Assembly (NCBI RefSeq): GCF_014297445.1
Contig: NZ_JACORU010000004.1
Span: 248,001-312,000, forward strand
Direction of reading: 5' to 3'
Origin: Ramlibacter albus
GTDB lineage: Bacteria; Pseudomonadota; Gammaproteobacteria; Burkholderiales; Burkholderiaceae_C
Length of the DNA: 64,000 nucleotides
The notes under the pieces are model-generated. The model was not told the origin of the DNA and did not search any database. It saw only the letters and a list, made by a program, of their open reading frames with translations. Shown piece by piece: positions 35,134-42,046 of the stretch (position 1 is the stretch's first letter; each line of letters begins with the position of its first letter). Position numbers and translations under genes: made by a program.

Positions 35134-36603
35134 ATGCGTATCAACGATTCCACGCCGTCGCCGCGGCTTCACGCCACGCACGACTCTTCGCCGCCGGCCA
35201 TCGAGCGGGTCGCCTTGCGCATCACCGCGTGGTGCGAGAAGTGGTACCCCGACGCCTACGTCTTCGTGGCGCTGACCGTCTGCGCGGTTGCGCTGGCGGC
35301 GCTTGCGATGGGGGCCACGCCGAAAGCCGTCGCCGTGTCGTTCGGCACCGGGTTCTGGAGCCTGATCCCGTTCACCATGCAGATGGTCATGGTCGCCATC
35401 ACCGGCTATGTCGTCGCCAGTTCCCCGCCGGTTACGCGACTGGTCAGGCGCGCCGCCCAGGTGCCGCGCGATGGCCGCGGCGCCGTCGCCTACGTCGCGC
35501 TGGTCAGCGTCATCGCATCCCTGCTTCATTGGGCGATCAGCCTGGTCTTCGCGGGCCTGCTGGCGAAGGATCTCGCGCGCCGCCGCGAGCTTCGCATGGA
35601 CTACCGCGCGGCCGGCGCCGCGGCCTACCTGGGCATGGGCGCCACCTGGGCCATGGGCCTGAGTTCCTCCGCCGCGCAGTTGCAGGCCAACCCCGGCAGC
35701 ATTCCGGCGAGCCTCCTGCCCATCACCGGCGTCATCCCGTTCAGCGAGACCATCTTCCTCTGGCAAAGCGGCGTCGTGACGCTGGCGCTCGTCGTGCTCT
35801 CGGTCCTGGTTGCCTGGTGGACGGCGCCCGGGCCCGGCCGGGCGCGTACCGCCGAAGACCTGGGGGTGCACCTGCTGCGCGACGAAGACGAAGTGCCGGC
35901 GCAGCGGCGGCCCGGTGAATGGCTCGAGTACAGCCCCTTGCTGACGCTGCCGATCGTCGCCCTGGGCTTCGGCTGGCTGTGGAACGAATTCGCGAGCAAG
36001 GAGGCGATGGTCGCCATCTCCGGGCTCAACACCTACAACCTCCTGTTCCTGCTGGCCGGGATGCTGCTGCACTGGACGCCGCGCAGCTTCCTGGCCGCGG
36101 TCGGCAGGGCCGTGCCCGTCACGTCGGGGGTGTTGGTCCAGTTCCCTTTCTATGGCGCGATCGCCGCGATCCTCACCGGCGTGAAGGGCGCGGACGGCGC
36201 CACGCTCACGCACCACCTTTCCACGCTGATGGTGAACGTGGCGACCGCGGACACGTTCGCGTTGCTGGTCGGCGCGTATTCCGCCGTGCTCGGCTTCTTC
36301 GTGCCTTCAGGCGGGGGCAAGTGGCTGATCGAGGCGCCTTACGTGATGGCGGCCGCGAACGCCCTGCACGTCCACCTGGGCTGGTCGGTCCAGATCTACA
36401 ACGCGGCCGAGGCCTTGCCGAACCTGATCAACCCATTCTGGATGCTGCCCTTGCTCGGCATCCTCGGCCTCAAGGCGCGGGACCTCGTCGGTTTCACGTT
36501 CACGCAGTTCGTCACGCATTCGGTGGTCGTGCTCGTGCTGCTCTGGGCGCTCGCTTCGACGCTGGTGTACCACGCGCCGGTGCTGCCCCGGCTGGCCGGC
36601 TAG
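35134..36603 (+). CDS. short-chain fatty acid transporter family protein (AtoE-like)
   Basis: A 489-residue polytopic membrane protein with about 12 hydrophobic segments. AtoE-family landmarks include SFGTGFWSLIPFTMQMVMVAITGYVVA, LLHWAISLVFAGLLAK, GATWAMGLSSSAAQLQA, FFVPSGGGKWLIEAPYVMAAA and GWSVQIYNAAEALPNLINPFWMLPLLGIL. Characterised relatives import short-chain fatty acids such as acetoacetate or butyrate. Its position after an amidase suggests uptake of a related acid or amide. The stop codon interlocks with the stop of the convergent peptidase gene. Confidence 0.88.
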   Translation: MRINDSTPSPRLHATHDSSPPAIERVALRITAWCEKWYPDAYVFVALTVCAVALAALAMGATPKAVAVSFGTGFWSLIPFTMQMVMVAITGYVVASSPPVTRLVRRAAQVPRDGRGAVAYVALVSVIASLLHWAISLVFAGLLAKDLARRRELRMDYRAAGAAAYLGMGATWAMGLSSSAAQLQANPGSIPASLLPITGVIPFSETIFLWQSGVVTLALVVLSVLVAWWTAPGPGRARTAEDLGVHLLRDEDEVPAQRRPGEWLEYSPLLTLPIVALGFGWLWNEFASKEAMVAISGLNTYNLLFLLAGMLLHWTPRSFLAAVGRAVPVTSGVLVQFPFYGAIAAILTGVKGADGATLTHHLSTLMVNVATADTFALLVGAYSAVLGFFVPSGGGKWLIEAPYVMAAANALHVHLGWSVQIYNAAEALPNLINPFWMLPLLGILGLKARDLVGFTFTQFVTHSVVVLVLLWALASTLVYHAPVLPRLAG

Positions 36604-37727
36604 GCGTGCGTGCAAGCCGTCGCGGCTTCGGCGGCGGCGGGCATGCCGTGCGCCTTCACCTCGCGGATCAGGTCATGGACGAACCGCAGCTTTTCCAGCG
36701 CCGCCGGGGAGAGCGCGAACGGGTAGGCGTCCTCCTGGCCCAGGCTGCGGTTGAGGCTGTTGACCAGCAGCGTGACGGGCACCCATTGCTCCACCAGCGC
36801 CTGGAAGTCGGGCATGCCGGTCTCGAACGGGTTGGTCACTTCCTCGAGCTCGTCGTCGGCGCCGCCTACTTTCAGGTGCGTGTTGTACGAAGCCGCGGTC
36901 TCCAGCAGGTCGACCATGTGCAGGTAGTGGGCCCATGTCTCCGCCCAGTCCTCCCACGGATGCGACGTGGCATACGCGCTCACGCAGCACTCGCGCCAGT
37001 CCGCCTTGGGGCCGTTCGCGTAATAGGCCTCCAATGATTGCGGGTAGTCCTGGCGTTCGTCGCCGAACAGCTCACGGAAGCTGTCCTCGCGCCCGGCGTC
37101 GGCCACGAGGCGGTCCCAGTAGTAGTGGCCCGACTCGTGCCGCATGTGGCCGAGCAGCGTGCGATACGGCTCGTGCAGCGCGACGCGGCGCGCAACGCGC
37201 TCGGCGTCGTCGGCCTCCACCACGTTGAGCGTGATCACGCCGTTGCAGTGGCCCGTCATCACCGGCTGGCCGGGCAGGTCGGCGAGGAACTCGAACACCG
37301 GGCCGTCGCTGGCGCCGTCCTTCGGCGCGGGCGAAAGCAGCCCGAGCTTCGCGAGCGTGTAGAACATGCGGCGCTTGGCCACCTCGATGCGGTACCAGCG
37401 CTGCTGGTTCTCCGGCTGCGAGAGGTCCGGCAGCACGCGCGTGAGGCGGCAGGCGGCGCAATACGGGTTGGGGTCCGCCTGCGGCACCATGAAGTTGCAG
37501 GCCTGGTACTGCACGTTGTTGCGGCACATGCGGTACTGCGCGGCCGCCGCCGCCGCGCGCCGGCCGCGCACGCGAGGGCGCCACAGGCCCGAGCCGGGCT
37601 TGGCCTCCTCGACCGCCGCCATGTTCATGCGGTCGGGCAGGAAGGCCAGCGTGCTGCCGCACTGCAGGCACTGCACGTTCTCGAAGAAGACCGGGTGGCC
37701 GCAGTACTGGCAGTGGAAGGTCTTCAA
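36600..37727 (-). CDS. putative zinc-binding metallopeptidase with N-terminal zinc ribbon
   Basis: A 375-residue protein. TTG 37727 is chosen because it gives the family N-terminus MKTFHCQYCGHPVFFEN; no ATG or GTG is placed suitably and the ribosome site is weak. N-terminal CxxC pairs (CQYCG, CLQCG) form a zinc ribbon. RHESGHYYWDRL near the middle supplies an HExxH zinc-protease site, with WAETWAHYLHMVD as a possible third-ligand helix. The family is recognised by sequence but its substrates are unknown. It is the last gene of the DUF883/YqjE/BON operon, 11 nt after the BON gene. Confidence 0.82.
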   Translation of the reverse strand: MKTFHCQYCGHPVFFENVQCLQCGSTLAFLPDRMNMAAVEEAKPGSGLWRPRVRGRRAAAAAAQYRMCRNNVQYQACNFMVPQADPNPYCAACRLTRVLPDLSQPENQQRWYRIEVAKRRMFYTLAKLGLLSPAPKDGASDGPVFEFLADLPGQPVMTGHCNGVITLNVVEADDAERVARRVALHEPYRTLLGHMRHESGHYYWDRLVADAGREDSFRELFGDERQDYPQSLEAYYANGPKADWRECCVSAYATSHPWEDWAETWAHYLHMVDLLETAASYNTHLKVGGADDELEEVTNPFETGMPDFQALVEQWVPVTLLVNSLNRSLGQEDAYPFALSPAALEKLRFVHDLIREVKAHGMPAAAEAATACTHA

Positions 37728-37738
37728 GGCGTCGTTCG

Positions 37739-38056
37739 TTACGGGCGCACCACGAGGTTGTTGCGAACCTCGCGCACGCCCTTGGTGGTGCGCGCGATCT
37801 GCTCGGCGCGCGTGCGTTCGGCGCCGGACTTGGCGAAGCCGTTGAGGGCCACGCTGCCGTTGAGCGTCTGCACGTTGATCGCGCCGGCGTCCACGGTCTT
37901 GTCCTCGACGAACTTGGCCTTGATGGCGGCCGTGGTGGCGGCGTCGTCGACGTATTCGCCAACGCTCTCCTGGCCGCGGATCACGGCGCAGCCGGTGGCG
38001 GCGAAGGTGAAGCCGGCGACGAGGGCCAGGGCGAGGGTGCGGGTGGCTTTGTTCAT
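37739..38056 (-). CDS. BON-domain lipoprotein (OsmY-like)
   Basis: A 105-residue protein with a lipoprotein-type signal (LALALVAGFTFAATGC) and one BON domain (DDAATTAAIKAKFVEDKTVDAGAINVQTLNGSVALNGFA). Such proteins bind membranes and are commonly induced by osmotic or envelope stress. It is 3 nt after the upstream membrane-protein gene and belongs to the same operon. It is a separate gene from the BON lipoprotein at 32295, with a different sequence. Confidence 0.88.
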   Translation of the reverse strand: MNKATRTLALALVAGFTFAATGCAVIRGQESVGEYVDDAATTAAIKAKFVEDKTVDAGAINVQTLNGSVALNGFAKSGAERTRAEQIARTTKGVREVRNNLVVRP

Positions 38057-38059
38057 GTC

Positions 38060-38524
38060 CTATCTCCTGGGGTCGGCCCACTCGGGGCGTTGCTGGTCAT
38101 GTTCGAAGTCGGCGGCGGACAGCGCGGAGAGCACCACGTTCGACAGCTGCGACGACTTGACGATCGCGATCGCGATGGTGGTCAGCGACACGAGCTTCCA
38201 CGGCCGCAGGAACATGATCGCGGCGCCGACGCCGGCCGAGATGGCGAGCAGTTGCACCGGTTTCCTGCGCGCGTAGCCATGCAGGATGGGCGCGGCCACG
38301 TCCACGGCCATGTGCGCGGGATGGTAGCGCCACCACATGCGCAGGGCGTGCTGCACGCGGCCCAACCAGCCCGCACCGGGGGCAGGCGGAGGCTCGTCGA
38401 TCCACGCCGGCTCCTCGTTCGGGTGCGCCTCGTCGTGGCGCGGGTCGTGCCGCCGCTGGCGGCGGTGGACCTGGTCCACGATCGCCATGCGGCTTGCGGC
38501 AAGCCTGTTCGCTGCATCCGACAT
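38060..38524 (-). CDS. small membrane-associated protein of the YqjD/YqjE neighbourhood
   Basis: A 154-residue protein I cannot assign to a named family. The first 60 residues are charged and His/Arg/Pro-rich; residues about 90-140 contain two moderately hydrophobic helices (VQLLAISAGVGAAIMFLRPW and LVSLTTIAIAIVKSSQL). By position it corresponds to the third small gene often found after DUF883 and YqjE-like genes. It is likely inner-membrane. Confidence 0.65.
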   Translation of the reverse strand: MSDAANRLAASRMAIVDQVHRRQRRHDPRHDEAHPNEEPAWIDEPPPAPGAGWLGRVQHALRMWWRYHPAHMAVDVAAPILHGYARRKPVQLLAISAGVGAAIMFLRPWKLVSLTTIAIAIVKSSQLSNVVLSALSAADFEHDQQRPEWADPRR

Positions 38525-38551
38525 GCACTCTCCCCCGTTGTTCGTTGTCGT

Positions 38552-38926
38552 TCAGGACCGCGCGCCGATGGCACGCAGGGCCTGGGCGTCGGCGTCGAGC
38601 TGCGCCTTCAGTTCGGTGAAGGCCTTCTCGGGCAGCCTTTGCCGGGCGACGGTCCACGCGATCACGGCCAGCACCAGCGGGATCGCCGGCACGAGCACCA
38701 GCGCCCAGCTGAAGCGGTCCAGCATCGCGCCGAGCATCACGGCCAAACCGAGCAGCACGAGGAAGACCAGCAGGCCGACGCCGACGACGGCCCACGCGAT
38801 CGCGCGCTTGGCGACCTGCAGGCCGACGCTCGATGTCTCCTCGCGCAGCAGCGCCGCGTAGCCCGAGACGTGGTCGATCACCAGCTCGGGCTTGTGGACC
38901 AGCACCGAGAAGATCGGGTGGATCAT
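38552..38926 (-). CDS. YqjE-like / phage-holin-family membrane protein
   Basis: A 124-residue protein with an N-terminal amphipathic stretch and two strong membrane helices (AIAWAVVGVGLLVFLVLLGLAVMLGAML and ALVLVPAIPLVLAVIAWTVA), then a charged tail. The pattern and its place directly after a DUF883 (YqjD/ElaB) gene match YqjE-type proteins that databases call phage holin family. No phage genes are nearby, so a lytic role is unlikely. Confidence 0.78.
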   Translation of the reverse strand: MIHPIFSVLVHKPELVIDHVSGYAALLREETSSVGLQVAKRAIAWAVVGVGLLVFLVLLGLAVMLGAMLDRFSWALVLVPAIPLVLAVIAWTVARQRLPEKAFTELKAQLDADAQALRAIGARS

Positions 38927-38937
38927 CGCGGCTCGCT

Positions 38938-39246
38938 TCAGAACGAGTCGTCGCGGTTGCGGCGCAGCGCCAGCACGATCCCGGCCACGAGCGCGCCCAC
39001 ACCGGCGGCGATGAGCGCCGTCTTCATCGGGTGCTCGCCCACGTAGCGCGTGGTGGCCTGCGCGTACTGGCCGAGCTGGCGCTGCGCGGCGGCGGCGGAC
39101 TCGCTCATCGCGCCGAGGCTGCGCTGCGCGGCGTCGCTCACGCCGCTGCGCATCTCGCGCACGCGTTCGCCGGCGCGCTCCATGGCATCGCTGGCCATGC
39201 GGCGCGTGTTGTCGAGGTGGGAAGTGGTACCGGGGGTGCTGTTCAT
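38938..39246 (-). CDS. DUF883 family protein (YqjD/ElaB-like)
   Basis: A 102-residue protein: a long amphipathic helix (residues about 10-70, rich in Ala, Arg, Glu and Ser), then TRYVGEHPMKTALIAAGVGALVAGIVLAL, the conserved DUF883 C-terminal membrane helix, and an Arg/Asp-rich end. E. coli YqjD and ElaB anchor ribosomes to the inner membrane in stationary phase. First gene of a five-gene minus-strand operon. Confidence 0.88.
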   Translation of the reverse strand: MNSTPGTTSHLDNTRRMASDAMERAGERVREMRSGVSDAAQRSLGAMSESAAAAQRQLGQYAQATTRYVGEHPMKTALIAAGVGALVAGIVLALRRNRDDSF

Positions 39247-39350
39247 GTTCGTTCCTCTCGTCTTGGCTGTCCTGCGCGAATCGTCGCGCCACGACTTGCA
39301 TGGTCGAAGGAAAGCGGCCGCGCTTTGATCAGTTCGCGGCGTGAGCGCTT

Positions 39351-39389
39351 GTCGGTGTGCGCTGCCCCCCGGTGTAGGAGCGCACCGAC
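39351..39389. promoter_or_regulatory. imperfect inverted repeat between kinase and DUF883 genes
   Basis: GTCGGTGTGCGCT at 39351-39363 pairs with AGCGCACCGAC at 39379-39389 (one bulge), enclosing GTAGGAG at 39374. It lies after the kinase stop and 105 nt before the DUF883 start. It could be a Rho-independent-like hairpin without T-run, or a regulator site upstream of the stress operon. Confidence 0.4.
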
Positions 39390-39410
39390 ACGTCCGCAAC
39401 GCGTGGTCCG

Positions 39411-40757
39411 TCAGGCCTTGTCAGGCGGCGCGGCCGGCTTGGGCAACACGGCCGCGATGCGCGTGCCCTGGCCGGGCCGCGACTCGACAGTCAACTTGCC
39501 GCCCGCGGCTTCCACGCGATGCCGCATGCCCGCGATGCCGTGCGTGGACGCACGCACGCTGCGGGTGTCGAAGCCCTTGCCGTCGTCGCGGATCTCCACT
39601 TCCACGTGGTTGCTGTAGTTGCGCAGGCTCACGTCGACCGTCTTCGCCTCCGCGTACTTGCCCACGTTGGTGAGCGACTCCTGCACCAGCCGGTAGATCG
39701 TGAGCTGGCGCGACTCGTCCAGCTCGGTGGGCTCGAGGCTGGTCGCCACCTCGATGCCGGAGCGCTCCGAGAACTCGCGGGCGAGGATCTCCAGCGACGC
39801 GGTGAGCCCCAGGTTGGCCAGCGACGACGGCCGCAGGTCCTCGATGATGCGGCGCTTCAGCGCGATGCCGCTGTTCAGCGTCTCCGTCAGGTGCTGCAGC
39901 CGCTCGGTGATTTCGGGTGCCGCGGGCGCACCCAGCTTGGACTTCAGCCGCGCCACGTCGAGCTTGGCCGCCGTGAGCAGCGCGCCGAGCTCGTCGTGCA
40001 GCTCGCGTGCGAGGTGCCCGCGCTCTTCCTCGCGCACCTGCTGCAGGTGGGTGGCGAGCTCGGCGAGCGACGCCGTGCGGTCGCGCACCTGCCCTTCGAG
40101 CAGGTCGCGCTCCTGCTGCAGCGCGGCCTGCTGCAACTCGCCGAAGCGCTTGAGCCGGTTGCTCTGGTTCAGGTAGAGGGCGAACGCCAGCAGCGCCGCG
40201 ACGGTGACGCCGGCGATGCCGATGCGCGAGAACAGCAATGAGCGCCGCACCTGCTCCTGCGCAACGTCCATGCGCCGCGTGGCGCTGTCGATCAGCTTGC
40301 CGGCCTGCTCGCGGATGGCGTCCATGTGCTCCTTGCCCAGGTCGGACAGCAGCACGAACTTCCACGCGTCCTCGTTGCCCTGCTTGCGCATGCGCACCGA
40401 CATCTCCATCTCGGTGAGCTTGCGCTGCACGTTGTAGGTCAGTTGCGTGAGCGTGTTGTATTCGGCGGGGTTGCCCGCATACGAGGTCCGCAAACCGTCG
40501 AGGTGCTGCCCGATCTCGGCCACGGCCGCGTTGTACGGCTCGAGGTAGCGCGGGTCGCCCGTGAGCAGGTAGCCGCGCGAGCCGGTCTCGGCGTCCACCA
40601 CGTGCTGCAGCAGCCGGCTGAGCGCGCTGCGCGTCTGGGTGTACTGGGCGATGTCGTCGAGCGCCTGGGCGGACTGGTTGTAACCAATCTCGTTGATACC
40701 GATGAGCACACACGCTGCCAATGTCGCAAGGATGAGGCTCAGGCCTACACGCCCCAT
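39411..40757 (-). CDS. CHASE3-domain sensor histidine kinase (NarX/LiaS-type)
   Basis: A 448-residue kinase from ATG 40757; upstream starts would run into the divergent regulator promoter. It has TM1 near residues 5-22, a periplasmic CHASE3-like domain (ALSRLLQHVVDAETGSRGYLLTGDPRYLEPYN), TM2 about residues 173-196 and a coiled coil. A HisKA_3 box (RGHLARELHDELGALLTAAK, His254) and an HATPase_c domain follow (LTNVGKYAEAK, DDGKGFD, GIAGMRHRVEAAGG). The stimulus is unknown. Its partner is probably the divergent NarL-type regulator at 40899. Confidence 0.9.
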   Translation of the reverse strand: MGRVGLSLILATLAACVLIGINEIGYNQSAQALDDIAQYTQTRSALSRLLQHVVDAETGSRGYLLTGDPRYLEPYNAAVAEIGQHLDGLRTSYAGNPAEYNTLTQLTYNVQRKLTEMEMSVRMRKQGNEDAWKFVLLSDLGKEHMDAIREQAGKLIDSATRRMDVAQEQVRRSLLFSRIGIAGVTVAALLAFALYLNQSNRLKRFGELQQAALQQERDLLEGQVRDRTASLAELATHLQQVREEERGHLARELHDELGALLTAAKLDVARLKSKLGAPAAPEITERLQHLTETLNSGIALKRRIIEDLRPSSLANLGLTASLEILAREFSERSGIEVATSLEPTELDESRQLTIYRLVQESLTNVGKYAEAKTVDVSLRNYSNHVEVEIRDDGKGFDTRSVRASTHGIAGMRHRVEAAGGKLTVESRPGQGTRIAAVLPKPAAPPDKA

Positions 40758-40843
40758 CGGAAAAAGACGAGGCTGGCTCAACACGATGACCAATTGATGT
40801 GCATAGAATTCCAGCGCGAGTTCGAGAACGGGCGGTCCATTTC

Positions 40844-40853
40844 TACGTAGGAA
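40844..40853. promoter_or_regulatory. TACGTAGGAA motif in the kinase/regulator intergenic region
   Basis: This 10-mer occurs once here, 46 nt before the regulator start, and again at 41969-41978 as half of a perfect palindrome. It includes the 8-bp palindrome CTACGTAG. It is a candidate site for the NarL-type regulator. Confidence 0.45.
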
Positions 40854-40898
40854 TGGGGCACAATGAAAATTAGCGCTTGACGCGGAAGGTGGAATAGC

Positions 40899-41531
40899 AT
40901 GATCAAAGTCGGCATTGTGGATGACCACGCCATCGTGCGGTCAGGGCTGAAGCAATTCTTTTCCGAACAGGTGGACCTTCGGGTCGTCGGCGAGGCGGCC
41001 AGCGGCCGCGAAGCCATCGACCTGGTTCGCACCACCGAGATGGACGTGCTGGTCATGGACCTGTCCATGCCGGGCCAGAGCGGCATCGACGCGCTGGGCA
41101 TGATCCGCGCGAAAGCCCCGGACGTCGGCATCCTGATCCTCTCGGGCTACCCCGAAGAGCACTACGCGATGAACCTCATCCGCCAGGGCGCGAGCGGCTA
41201 CCTCAATAAGGAGTGCGAGCCGATGGAGATCGTCAACGCGATCCGCACCATCGCGCTGGGCCGCCGCTACATCAGCCCGGCCGTGGCCGAGCTGCTGGCG
41301 CAGCAGCTCAACCGCAAGGAAGGCGGCGCGCCGCACGAGCAGCTGTCCGAACGCGAGTTCCAGGTGTTCCTGAAGCTTGCGAAGGGCGAGACTGCCGGCG
41401 ACATCGCCAAGGCGCTGTCGCTTTCCGTGAAGACGGTGAGCACGTACCGCACGCGCCTGATGGAGAAGATGAACCTCTCCTCCAACAGCGACCTTACTTA
41501 CTACGCGCTTAAAAACAAACTGATCGATTGA
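40899..41531 (+). CDS. NarL/FixJ-family response regulator
   Basis: A 210-residue regulator: receiver domain (IKVGIVDDHAIVRSGLKQFF with the acidic pair, phospho-Asp in VLVMDLSMPGQSG, Lys in GYLNKECEP) followed by a LuxR-type HTH (LSEREFQVFLKLAKGETAGDIAKALSLSVKTVSTYRTRLMEKM). It is divergent from the CHASE3 kinase, its likely partner. Its stop is 1 nt from the stop of the convergent receiver-only gene. Confidence 0.93.
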   Translation: MIKVGIVDDHAIVRSGLKQFFSEQVDLRVVGEAASGREAIDLVRTTEMDVLVMDLSMPGQSGIDALGMIRAKAPDVGILILSGYPEEHYAMNLIRQGASGYLNKECEPMEIVNAIRTIALGRRYISPAVAELLAQQLNRKEGGAPHEQLSEREFQVFLKLAKGETAGDIAKALSLSVKTVSTYRTRLMEKMNLSSNSDLTYYALKNKLID

Positions 41532-41532
41532 T

Positions 41533-41916
41533 TCAAACCGACGGCTGCTCGCCGTACTGCAGACAGTAGTCGACGAGCGCGTCGATCTCGTTGGACTTGT
41601 CGAACACGACGTCGGCCCCGAGGTCCGCGCACCGCTTGCGCATGTCAGCCGTCGCGTAATTGCTGAGCACGATCACGCGCTGGTGCGGCTCGCGGTCCTG
41701 GATGGCCTGCAGCACGCCCAGGCCGCTGCCCTGCTTGAGGAAAAGGTCGATGATGGCCAGGTCCCAGTCGCGCGCGTGCCCCGCAAGCCACGCGCGCGCG
41801 TCGGCTTCCGTCTCGGCCCACCCGAGGGCCTGCACTGCCGCCAGCTCCTCCAGCGTGCCGATCAGGTTGTCACGGATCGTGGCGTTGTCTTCGACGATAT
41901 AGGTGCGCAATTGCAC
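41533..41916 (-). CDS. stand-alone receiver domain protein
   Basis: A 127-residue CheY-like protein starting at GTG 41916 (MQLRTYIVEDNATIRDNL). The acidic pocket VEDN, phospho-Asp in DLAIIDLFLKQGSG, Ser in RVIVLSNYA and Lys in VVFDKSNEID are all present, so it should be phosphorylatable. There is no output domain. It is convergent with the NarL-type regulator, so it may be a phosphate sink or connector for the adjacent kinase. Confidence 0.82.
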   Translation of the reverse strand: MQLRTYIVEDNATIRDNLIGTLEELAAVQALGWAETEADARAWLAGHARDWDLAIIDLFLKQGSGLGVLQAIQDREPHQRVIVLSNYATADMRKRCADLGADVVFDKSNEIDALVDYCLQYGEQPSV

Positions 41917-41971
41917 GGATGCCCATGCTCCGAGTCCGCATCGATTTTGCCAGTGCCCCCTCGAGGGGTAC

Positions 41972-41987
41972 GTAGGAACTTTCCTAC
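41972..41987. promoter_or_regulatory. perfect 7-2-7 palindrome GTAGGAA-CT-TTCCTAC
   Basis: Two perfect 7-bp arms with a 2-bp spacer lie in the 130-nt gap between the receiver gene and the AsmA gene. The left arm continues the TACGTAGGAA 10-mer also seen at 40844. The 7-2-7 geometry is the one known for NarL-type regulator dimers. Confidence 0.55.
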
Positions 41988-42046
41988 CCGAGCCGGCGGC
42001 ACGGGCCCGACCTTGCGCAGCCCGGCAGTGCGTCACTGTCTGGAGC

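Noticed and set aside
38552..38926. Phage holin
   Set aside because: Databases often name the family so, but no lysin or phage gene is nearby and the gene sits after DUF883 as YqjE does.
40758..40928. Upstream start giving the histidine kinase 57 extra residues
   Set aside because: It would run through the divergent regulator's promoter and start codon and adds no recognisable domain; ATG 40757 begins with the expected membrane helix.
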